From positions 548,624 to 581,121 of the forward strand of contig FN649753.1 of NCBI GenBank assembly GCA_000310025.1: 32,498 nt of DNA. The letters run 5' to 3'. The notes under the pieces were generated by a model, which saw only the letters and a program-made list of their open reading frames with translations, ran no database searches and was not told the DNA's origin. Both the position numbers and the translations under genes were made by a program. Within the stretch, counting starts at the first letter, position 1. Each line of letters begins with the position of its first letter. Shown here piece after piece: positions 1-9,662 of the stretch. Origin of the DNA: Ectocarpus siliculosus (Eukaryota; Sar; Phaeophyceae; Ectocarpales; Ectocarpaceae).

Positions 1-541
1 TTTTTTGGGTTTTGTATAATTTACCAAATTTGTCCATGTCACACCTTTTTTTTTTCATTTCTTCTTGGAGTTCTTTTTTTTCTTTCTTGTAAAATTCACA
101 TTCCCCAATTATGTGGGTTTTATTTTCTTCGGTTTTGCCACATGGACAGCGCGCGGGGGGGGGGGGGGGGGATGTGCCAAACAATAGCTTAACCCTCTAC
201 GCACAGTTTTTTCGAGGAACCACTCTTTCTTTTGTTAATGGAGTCTCGTTTTGTCCTTTGTTCGCGACATGTAGTCGTGTCAATCAATCATCATGCGCAC
301 GCGCACACGGCGGCAGAGAAAACGAAACATTTTAAGAGGGAGAACGAGAGACAGGGAGGAAATGGGGGAAGGGCGGTGGTGGAGGTGAACACAGGAAAAG
401 GCAACATGCCGGGCACACGTATGCATGTAAACAAGAGGAAGCAATGGCAGAAGGGAGAAGAAGGGAACAAGAGGTGGAAAACATGATACAAAAAAAGAAG
501 GAAAAAAAACAGGAAAAAAAATAGGATAAAAGGAAAATGTA
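1..541. other. Low-complexity non-coding stretch
   Basis: This stretch holds T-rich sequence at the start, a run of about 15 G near 157-171, and purine-rich AAG/GGA sequence around 330-530. I see no exon with convincing codon structure or family resemblance. Small ORFs here overlap on both strands and have low-complexity composition. Confidence 0.5.
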
Positions 542-613
542 CTCCCCTGCCGGGAATTGAACCCGGGTCTCATCGGTGAAAGCGATATATCCTAACCATT
601 GGACTACAGAGGA
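542..613 (-). tRNA. tRNA-Glu (anticodon UUC)
   Basis: On the minus strand a 72-nt cloverleaf can be folded. The acceptor stem TCCTCTG pairs with CAGGGGA (one G-U), with G as discriminator. The D arm carries AATGGTTA, the anticodon stem TATCG pairs with CGATG, and the 7-nt loop CTTTCAC gives anticodon TTC. The T arm CCGGG-TTCAATT-CCCGG is perfect. Both internal promoter boxes look normal, there is no intron and CCA is not encoded. It decodes GAA/GAG. It stands alone, about 1.5 kb beyond the 3' end of the nearest protein gene. Confidence 0.96.
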
Positions 614-2122
614 TGATACATAAGTCAACAAAATTCACGTGATATAATTAGGTAAATGAAGAGATTTGCCCTTGCTATTATCATGTACTGCTGTTGTAGG
701 CGCTCGGCCAGAATCCATCCAGCACCCATGCTCGCTCTATCGTGAGATTGGTCTTACAACCTCGTGAGGGCAAACTACGAGAGTTCTCTTGGGAACGATT
801 CCACAACACAGAGGTGTGCACAGCAGCACTACGGGCGCTAGGTGTATTTCGACTTCCTTCTTGAGAAACCTTTTTGCCGGCGTCGGAGCCCCTCCCTGAC
901 TACAGCATCAGTACACTACTGTATACAGTACGCTGTCTTTGGTTGGATCCTCGTTCTTATCCGGAAACAATGCCATAGGAGTGATGTATGGTGCAGCAAG
1001 ATCCTCTGAAGTATCCCCCAGCCCCCAGTAAGGCTGAAAAGGGCTGCTGAAGAAACGTCGACACCTACTTCCTCGACTACTTCTCTGTACCAATACGTAC
1101 AGCAGGCCGGTGGATTGTGATCTTTCTTTTGCCGCAAAACTCGTCCCCCGCCGGAGCGAGCGCAAGCGCACACAACACGACGTGAGTACGGCACGTCCTT
1201 GCGGTAGGTGAAAACTGTTGTTACACAACTTGTTGCAGAACGCGCCACCACCGTCTTGTTTTGGGGCTACTGTTGTACTCCCGTGGCCTTTTGTCCTCTT
1301 TTTGAGGACACCAACGATGATGTAGGGTTTTTAGACTACCGTGAGGTCGAGTCCTTCCATCCAACAACGCGTTTGAGAACCAACTCGAAGGTCAACGCGT
1401 TTTGAGAGCCTCCAAGGTCTTCGTTCGGTACTTCTTCAGTAGAGTCTAAATATACTTTTCTATTATACTTTTGAAACATGAAAAAACTCTCGAGTTCAAT
1501 CAATCAACTACCAAGCACGCACGCGTGCCGTGGACTATACTGTATGTCATTGTGTCTGTTGTTTCGGGTGACAGTGGGCGACGAGATTTTCCTCGTCACG
1601 TCATGTGGCTGTGTACGCGTTGTAGCTGCTGGTGGTCTAGTCTTATACAGTACATACTGTTGTCTGTGTTATGTGAGTTTCTTTTTCCAATCCCAGGGAG
1701 ACGCTATGTCTTTTTTCCCCGAGGAAGGTCGCCCCCCCACTTACATGTAGTCTAGACTTTTGACTATCTCGCGGGGAGATGGATGTACTTTTGTAGGGTT
1801 TCGCAGAAGAAACTAGTGTACATACCGCCCGCCGTTCTTCCCCCGGAGTGTTTCAAATCTTACTGTACAGTAGTGCTATGAATTGTAGAGAACAAACGAC
1901 GATCGACCTGATGCTGATGATCCATTTTCTTTCGGCGTAAAATCACCAGTCAGTAAGTCAGTGCATCGACTCTTTCCTTTTATTACGGAACAACATTGAT
2001 TGGCAACCTGACTGAGTAGAGTATATTTATGTTCGAATCTTCGTCGCTTTCTACGCGATACATTTTTAATGGCCGAAGCAGCAGCCGGTTGCCCTATTTC
2101 TTCCTGCACGCACGGATCGCAC
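614..2122. other. Intergenic stretch, no gene recognised
   Basis: About 1.5 kb between the tRNA and the 3' end of the JmjC-FN3 gene. Short ORFs occur on both strands, but none shows a recognisable domain or consistent splice structure. A terminal exon of the gene to the right could be hidden here, because its last recognised exon ends at a strong donor-like site at 2127/2126. The string TCTAGACTTTTGACTA near 1753 recurs near 26285, so a minor dispersed repeat may be present. Confidence 0.45.
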
Positions 2123-2135
2123 CTACCTGTACAGG
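2123..2135 (-). other. Overlapping stop codon and 5' splice donor
   Basis: Exon 7 ends CTG TAC AG|GTAGGT. If spliced, AG continues into an unidentified exon. If not spliced, the next in-frame codons are AGG TAG, an immediate stop. The FN3-like domain would then lack its last strand. I cannot decide between the two readings. The same CTGTACAG|GTAGGT string is a working donor in the FBXO9-like gene at 11806. Confidence 0.45.
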
Positions 2136-3431
2136 GTGTCCGGTGCTAGATTGGTGTCCACCACAATTGTGTACCGCTTTCCTTCCGTGATGCCCAGGTT
2201 CAGCAAGTCCCTGTCCCGCGCATGTTCGGACTTCAGCCTCGAGTCCCCTACGAACACCTGATAGACACAGGCAACGGATGACCAATGTTTTCTTTATAGG
2301 CCATTGGCATCATCGTCCGTAAATCACTACAACTGTTGTTGTTGCTGCTGCAATCTTGGCAATCATACGTCGTTTTACGGGCGCCAACCGAACGTGACAG
2401 TGTGCGCAAACGATACACGGAAGTGGTTTGTACTCAGAGCATTGCTTGGACGCCTCAAGGGGCTGCCCAAGTTCTTTGAAAACCGATATCAACGCAAACT
2501 ATGACGTGATCACTTTCTATCTCCGCACGTTACCGACCATTCTTTACCTCGGCCTTGTTCTGAATTTCTTTCCTTCGCACACACCCAGCCAAGCACTTCA
2601 AACGTACGCTTCTTATTTCTGTGATTTCGGGTCCTCAATTGAACCGCCCTCGTGCTAAACGGATACCGACAAGGGCGTGTTGATGCCAATAACAGCAGTA
2701 TTTTTAGTCTTCCCTCGGGGCAAACACCCCTCGTCCACTCGCCTCCATGTACCCGCCGCCCCCGCTGCCGTGGCCGGCAGCTTGGCTCGAGGCGTTGGTC
2801 GTCGCCGCCGGGACGAAGGACAAGTTAAACCCGAGCCTCGTCTGGTCTTGGCCTTGCTTGACGAAGCTGTTCGTCCACTCCACGGTGCATGCCGTGCGCT
2901 CGCAAGCCGTCACTCTCGGTTTGTCGAGGGTGGGCAACGTGAGACCGAGGATCTTGCGTACGGCGAAGATTGCGTTGACATCAACGTGGAAAAGACGCGG
3001 ACGCCAAAGGTAAGGGGAACCCTCTAGGTACGTAGGCCAGGATCGACACCTTGTAGGTACGTGTGACGAGTACTATCGACGCGAGGTGGGTAGATCGATA
3101 TCGACTGCTCGTCGCGTATTCCGCAGGGCAATCATCACCTACGTGCAGGCAGGCTAACTGTGCTGTAGCAGGCACGAAAAGAAGGCCAAGGCCATGAGGC
3201 GTACATACATGCAAACATGAATATCCTTGGAAAGAGCAAAAAATGGCGACTGCAACAACAACGACGACGTCCATGACGACGACAACAACAACAACAACAA
3301 CAACGAATAGCCAACGAGAACGCCAATCCACCTTGAGGTCCCAGCGGCTGTCGTCCTGCCACTCCTTGAAAGACTTTCGGCCTCGCCTGCCGGCCTTCCT
3401 CCCCGACTCCGATGTCCACGAGGAAGACGCG

Positions 3432-3462
<31 letters not shown>

Positions 3463-6400
3463 CGGTACCACTCCCGGACGAGGACTCCGACGCAGTCGCA
3501 CCTGCGGAGAGAGAAAGAGAGAAAGAGCTGAACAACTTATCACCCAGGGTACTCTCGCTCGGGTTCGAAATGTAAGTATCAGTTGCGACGAGCGTCGTCC
3601 AACGGGTGGCCATTGGATGCGACGGTTGCTGAGTCGGTTCTCCCTCCATTGCTACATCTCGACCGACACTGATCACCCCACGATGATTTTTTGCTGGCTC
3701 CTTGTGTGTAGGGCCGATCTTCCTCTTTGCTTCCTCTTTGCTTCCTCTTTGTCCGGAGGGTGACAGCTATTTACACTCTCGATACAAACACAGCACGTAC
3801 ACGAAACTCGGAGGGGCCTGGGTATAACCTCGTCCTGTTCCAAAGTCAACAACACTCTATGACACAGCGTTAAGCCAGAGAGAGGTCTTCGAAACAGAAG
3901 CCGATAAGAACAACCAAGGGATAATAATACTTTGTCCTTTTCAGGTGTCGACAAACACGAGGGATGAGGCCGGGCACACGAGCGATATAACGGTACCTAC
4001 TTCTAGATATTGAATTCGAGAATGCACCTTCTTCCGTAGAGCTCAGTCGCCTTCGTTTCCGCCCCGCGTTTTCCCCGGCGGTCGCACTACTGTCACCATC
4101 CGCATCAAGGCCGGCTTCGCCGCTATCAGCATCCGTCGATGATGATGCTGATGGGTTCACGCTGGTGGCTTTTCGACCACCCTCGAAAAATTCGGACGCG
4201 GACACGGTCGACGGGTTCCTAGACATGGAGGTGTCGAACACAGGGGATCGGAAGGCCTGGAGAAGACCGTTGGCTCCGGCCTGTTTGTGGAGGAGGGGGG
4301 CGTACTCTTATGTTTTGCATGCCTTAGCGGTTATAGACCATTGACCACGCGTCCTCGAGAGGACGGAGCATTGTTCCCACAGGACCGATCACCGATGGCC
4401 AATCGTTCCTTCCTACTGTGTTTGTGGAGGAAACAATACAATGGTAACTCGTACTATCGCCTGATGTTAAATTGAAATATTGTTAGGCTTCCCCCGCGCA
4501 GTTCATTGGGACGGAGAGCCTGGCACAATCAGTGGTCGTACAGTAACGTGCTTCTTCGTTCTCTGGTGGGTCTTTGCTGCCCACATGCCGTGCAATCGTA
4601 CCTCGACTGCCGCGTACAGTGGGAGCTGACTCTTCACGGAGTTGAAGTTGCTGGCGTCGACGTAGCAGAAACGCACGGCTGTAGCTCCTTCGTCCTCTGC
4701 GCCACCACCCGCCTTTGCCCGCCAGGACACGGCGCCCCCCGACGGCACGAACAGGTTGTCGCCGGCGGACACGTCCTGGGCGTTGGTCCTGCGGCAAGTT
4801 GCGCACGTTCGGGAAACAAAGAAGGGAAGGGCGTCACCCTAAAGGATAGGCATACAAGGCAGGACAGACGGCTCAAGATAAAGGAGTCTAGCTAACTTAC
4901 AGTCCCGGACCGTTGGGGTCGACCTTTTGCGCCGATCGTTCCGAGTCTCACTATCTACGAGTGGCAACGCTACTGCTGCGCCAAGAAAAAACAAGAATAG
5001 ATGAAACTCTTCGACATACATACCTTGTGACAATGCTGTTGTCTTCGCTGTCTTCCCGCCAGACGTCGGCGCAGTATTTAGGCTCGTGGGGCCAGTGATG
5101 GCTCTCCGAAGGGTGATGAGAGTATCGTCTGTGGCCGTTCGACGTACTGTCGGAAGCGTCAAGTGTTCGGGGCTCCTCCTTCTTCTCGCTAGTGCTCGTA
5201 TCCTCCGTCTCGTCCTTGACCCGTGCTCCGTCCAACGAGCTCATCATGGAGAAGTTCTGCTTCTGTTGATCTGCCGTTGTCCTCTCCAGCCCAAACCCCT
5301 CCTCTAGCGGCTCACGAGTAGGATTCGACGCGGTGCTTGTGATAGTTTCCTCTGCGTGCCCCGAACCACTGCGGTGCTCTTCCCGTTCCCTCTCCTCGCC
5401 GGTACCGTTGTCGACATCAAACTGCTCTTCTTCGCCGGTGTTCTCGTGTCCATCGCCTTCGGACTTGCTGGACTTTGAATCACCATCGTCCCCGGCAGAC
5501 GTACGAGACGGAACAGGAGAGCACGGCGCGTTGCCAAACGTTGGTTTGAGGCTGGGCAACTCGTCGGCCGACGAGTAGACCAACACCTGGAGAGTTCCTG
5601 ACATGACGGTGATCAGGGTGTTGGCCCCCGCGGGACAAGCGGTCGGTGGGGTGTACGCGCCTGGACGGGTACGGTGTAGGCGCTGCCAGCTGCGAAACAA
5701 GGGCGAGAGGGGGGGGTGATGGACTTGAGGTTGCCGGTCTAGACATGCATGGTTTGGCGTTGGCAGTGCGGTTAATCGCGATGCACTTTGCATAGAACGT
5801 TGTTGTACACATGCAAAGCCTTGTGGGAACACCGTGCTTGTAAAATTGTCTTGGTGCTTGTTCCATCGCCTCACGAACACAGCAGCTGCTCCCTCGCATG
5901 TGGTATGTGTCCAAACTTTTGGCGTTGTGGGCGGTACAGCATGGGTGCTTCTGTACAACAACTATTGGCAGCATCGGAGATCCAATATCACCTACCTTAC
6001 GAAGGATGTTGCATCAGATAGATACCACGATCCTGATATTCACAGAGTTCTGTATCTGTCCCCCAACAACATCAAAGGTATACATGCCAAAAGGGGTGGT
6101 CAAGGGAACACTCTAGAGAGGACTTTTAAGATATCGTGGCGTTGGCAAGGCGTTTGGTTTAAAGTGGAGGTCATAACGCAGTATACATGCGGGTACAACA
6201 GTGTGGGTACCCCGTGCTAGTGATTGTAGGCGGCATCAACGTGAAAGCACTGCTCAGAGGCCCAAGTAAATACGGAAATGTCGACCTGCAGAAAATTCAT
6301 CCACGATGCGAGCATGAGGTACGCCTGTAGCGCACAGCACAGATGGAAGACCTACCCAGACACGAAGCGCTCAACCTCGGCATGTTCCCCGACCGGAAGC

Positions 6401-7152
6401 ACGTCCTGTCCCCGAAACCTCTGCACGAAGTCCTCGGAAGCGTAGCGTGGGACTGGCAAGCTCTCCAGCAACGAGTCGTGGCACGCACGCAGGGGTCCAT
6501 CCGCCGTCCCCAACGCTGGATCCACCGAGTGTGCCAAGCAAGATTCTATCCCGCTCAAGATTAGATCCTGGACGCGTTGTTGCCCGTTCTCCTCCTCCCC
6601 GTCCTGTTGAGCGGTATTCATGGCTTGGTCGCCGAGGTCGCCTTGTTCTTCGCCATCCGTAGCATCTGCCGGCTTGCCGCTGCCGCCGGCCCCACCGCCT
6701 CCCGAGAGTATCGCCACCGGGCGTCGGGGCACTGCGTACTCATGGAAGAAAGCCGAGAAAGGGAGCTCCGCTTCAGAAACCACGGCGATCTCATTGGCAG
6801 CCGAATCCAGCGCCACCTGCTGCTGGTGCTGCTGCGTGTCCTCAGCAGCCGCACCAGCGCCTGTAGCGAAAGTTGAACCCGCACTGCTGCTGCTATCGAT
6901 CTTCTTGAGCACGGACTCCAGATACAACGCGCGGTCACACTCCGCCCCCCAGCCCTCGCTCTTGCGGCCATGGCAGTCCGCTAGCATCGTGTCCACGATC
7001 TCCCTCGCCCCCCCTCCGCCGCTGCTGGTGCTATTGCTACTGCTACTGCCTGCACTCAATAGAGCGGTCCACGCTTCCTTCATGTTTGTCTCAAAGAACA
7101 CCGTGCGGGTCGCGAGGGCGAAGTGTGAGTGTACGAGGAACAGCATCGTCAT
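2123..7152 (-). CDS. Secreted JmjC/cupin-like protein with acidic insert and C-terminal FN3-like domain
   Basis: I assembled seven exons by splice signals and phase: 7152-6356, 5689-5024, 4788-4602, 4280-4001, 3501-3332, 3021-2728 and 2257-2127. All junction phases agree, giving about 842 residues if translation stops at the in-frame TAG directly after exon 7. The start at 7152 gives a hydrophobic N-terminus (MTMLFLVHSHFALA) like a signal peptide. Exon 1 has the lead-in of cupin_8/JmjC proteins (FFHEYAVPRRPVAIL; PVPRYASEDFVQRF). Exons 2-3 hold the two cupin halves (ANTLITVMSGTLQVLVY; SAGDNLFVPSGGAVSW), separated by an acidic, Ser/Glu-rich insert of about 165 residues. The expected Fe(II) ligands look replaced. 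Exon 5 encodes a polyserine run from CAG/GCT repeats. Exons 6-7 resemble a fibronectin type III domain (ACTVEW; TNLAPDTLYR). The function is unknown. An alternative is that it ends at 4503, as a JmjC-only protein, with a second gene below. The JmjC part is firmer than the FN3 part. Confidence 0.66.
3252..3305. repeat. (CAA/CGA)n trinucleotide repeat
   Basis: A run of CAA and CGA triplets on the plus strand (GTT/GTC on the sense strand), just inside the intron that follows exon 5 (3332) of the JmjC-FN3 gene. It produces long spurious Val or Thr ORFs. Confidence 0.9.
4282..4431 (-). mobile_element. Short dispersed element, copy 1, with 13-bp target duplication
   Basis: The element (about 4295-4418) is nearly identical over about 118 bp to 31126-31241. 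Exact 13-bp direct repeats TGTTTGTGGAGGA flank it at 4282-4294 and 4419-4431, which is evidence of insertion. It contains the palindromic CGTCCTCGAGAGGACG core. It lies in the intron 4601-4281 of the JmjC-FN3 gene, and its conserved end is 19 nt from the last base of that intron. On the gene strand its ends read GTAGGAAGG at the start and a pyrimidine tract at the end. The family is unknown; it may be a MITE, SINE or introner-like element. Confidence 0.8.
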
Positions 7153-9662
7153 CCATGGCACTATTGATGCTGTCCCTCTGCCAGTTGTCGCCCCCGACAA
7201 GAAGCCACCATAATGATGTTGCTGGCCCCTAGTTCGATGCATGGCCTTTTGAGGGAGATAAGTAGCGCGGTCCCTCAGTTCTGCAGGGACAGGCTGCCTT
7301 TGTTTCACGCGGTAGGCAAAGATACCAAAGATATCGCGCGCATACGCGTGCCCGGGTTTGCTTGCTGGTTTCGAAGCGTTCTGGATCTTGACGAGAAAAA
7401 AACTGAAACCGTCGTTTCGTGTGATTTTGTGTGGAGGCCCCAAAGGGGGGCGGAGAGGTCGGTGTAAATGGGGTCAGATGTACGGCGAGAACTGATGAGT
7501 ATGTGGCGGATTCGAAGCCCTGCATTGGCCAACGCGGCTTGGATAGAGGTTTCAAAGGAGCGTTTGCAGTTGCACAATGCAAATTCTATAGTTACCTCCC
7601 GAACGTCTGAGTCGTCGTTATTTCGAGCGCACTGCTGTGGAAAAGGAGTTTTTCCGATGTGCAAAATTTTGTTTGTACGCCTCTTGCTTTCAAGGACGAT
7701 TCCCTGATTTCGCAAAGTGGCAGCAGGTTTCCCTTCATTTGAACATGACAGCAGTTGCACATCCAGTTTTACGATATTTTGGGTGATGGACGTCTGGATT
7801 TAGCACGGAAATGCCTACTTCTTTCCAATCTTTCCTATCAACGCCATGAAACTTCGTTGAAATTTGTCTCATGTCAAGATGTGACCGATTGTAGTAGAGC
7901 CACCAGTGACAATAGATGGGGACATTGAGCAAAGATCTCGGGAGATATCGCTGTGTATGGCGCACGCCACAGACCTAGAAAGTGCTGCTTTTAAGTCCGT
8001 GGACTTGTCACGAAAGTTGCAGAAACTAGCAGTAGTTGCGGGATGGTCGCACTACACAAACTCCTACTTGCTATCTACAAGCTACAAGTTTCCCCATACG
8101 GCATCCACGTAGGACAAGACGGCACGCACGCGCTTTCAGAGGCCCTTGCAATACATCGCATGGCGGAACCGTCCGGGAAAGCACTCGGATCTTTGATTTA
8201 CACTACAGCGCGGCCGCCCTGCCTGCGAGCCACGGCGATCGAAGCGTAACAATAAAAAATTATCACAACGCGTCGCCGACAATTGCTCACAACTCACCGA
8301 GAGTTTTGGAACTGCTTTCTTCCGGATACTCAAAATGAACACGATGGAAGGATACGAGTGTTACTTTGCTGGAAGCCGCCGTAATACTGTTGCTTTGCAA
8401 CGCGGTTTTCGTCCAACAGTCTCTTCACGAGGCCTATTTGGAGTTCCTCTTCCTCAGAGCACTCACCCTATCGGCAAAACTGCACAACAAACACGGCATC
8501 CAGGAACGGCAACATTACCACGACATTGGGAGGGGCTTCAAAAGTCGCTCCATTCAACAGAAGAGCGACAGAAAACCGGACCCAAGACGCGTCGCTTACG
8601 ATAGAGCCTACAGTTCCTCATCTTCTCTCGAAAAAAACGCAAAAAACAAAATCCTGTCGCTATGGGAAACGGCAACTACATACCGCGACATTTGGGAGGG
8701 GCTTCAAGTCTCTCGATTCCAACAGAAGAGCCACAGAACCGGACCCACGACACGTCGTCAGCGATCAAGCCTATTGCAGTTCCTCCTCACAGCACCAATC
8801 CTCAAGAAAAAAACACATGCTTCGAAGTACACAACAACAGCTAGGAACCGGCTCTAAATAGAGGGGCGCAAAGTCTCTCTAGGCACTAAATAGAGAGCCA
8901 GAGAAGCCGGATTCAAGAATCGTTGTTCACGGTTCCACGACGCCGATGCGGGACACACCCTAACCCGCCTCTCAACAAAATCCGACAACTATTGTACTAC
9001 CCAGAAAATACACTATACACGTCGGCCCGACGTCGACACCGACGAGCGGTTCTTCTTGCCGAGTCTCCGAAGAAAATAACAAAGGAAAGAATGTTTACCT
9101 TCGACAAATTCCAATATTGCTCGCGCAGAGTCTGCTCTCAAGGCGGGTCCTTTGTCGATCAAACACACCCAGCAGTGCTTAGGGCGCGCGGGTTCTACGT
9201 AGCTAGAGTGGTCTTGGGAAAGCGCGCTAGTGTTGTCGGTAGCACACGATGTGCCCCCAGCCCTGACCCAGCACGTACATAGTCGTACCGCATTAGCAGC
9301 ACGACACACCGCACGCCACCACAACGACAACAGCGACGTCTCTTCCCCGTCTCTTCCCTTGGGGACGCTGGAGAGAGGGCTCACACCCTAGGAGCTACCC
9401 CCCCCCGCGCCCCCTGGCCATGCGAACGTGACGAACCCACGGTGCTGCTTGATGTTTGATTTCCGCAAGCCCCCGTTCAAAACTGCCAGACTCGTCGAAA
9501 CTGCACAAGAGGAAAAGAGAGCGACGGAAGGACGGCGATACAATCCACCAGCGTGCGAAAAGGAGGGCAAGGGAGGGAGGGAGCTAACAACATTACCACC
9601 GGGCAGTTCTGGACGCAGGCTACACGATTCTTTCCTTGCTTGAATACGCCGGGTTGCCGTTG
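7153..9662. other. Intergenic region between two minus-strand genes
   Basis: This 2.5 kb separates the 5' end of the JmjC-FN3 gene from the 3' end of the FBXO9-like gene. It should contain the promoter of the former, but I see no clear TATA or other element. The only structure I can support is the diverged tandem duplication at 8505-8825. ORFs here lack recognisable domains. Confidence 0.5.
8505..8825. repeat. Diverged tandem duplication, about 158-bp unit
   Basis: Two copies begin near 8508 and 8665. Each starts with an ACGGCAAC-type motif, then an ACATT-GGGAGGGGCTTCAA segment, CAACAGAAGAG, ACCGGACCCA, and ends in an A-rich run. The copies differ by many substitutions and small indels, so the duplication is old. 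A 163-codon plus-strand ORF crosses it, but I see no family resemblance in it. Confidence 0.75.

Noticed and set aside
2981-3676. 231-codon minus-strand ORF with polyserine and polyvaline
   Set aside because: Only the part at 3501-3332 looks like exon; the rest is intronic GTT repeat and runs through splice signals.
4503-4601. Reading the cupin exon through to the TGA at 4503
   Set aside because: The GTCGAG|GTACGA donor at 4602 joins in phase to a plausible exon at 4280, so I preferred splicing; readthrough remains possible as an alternative end.
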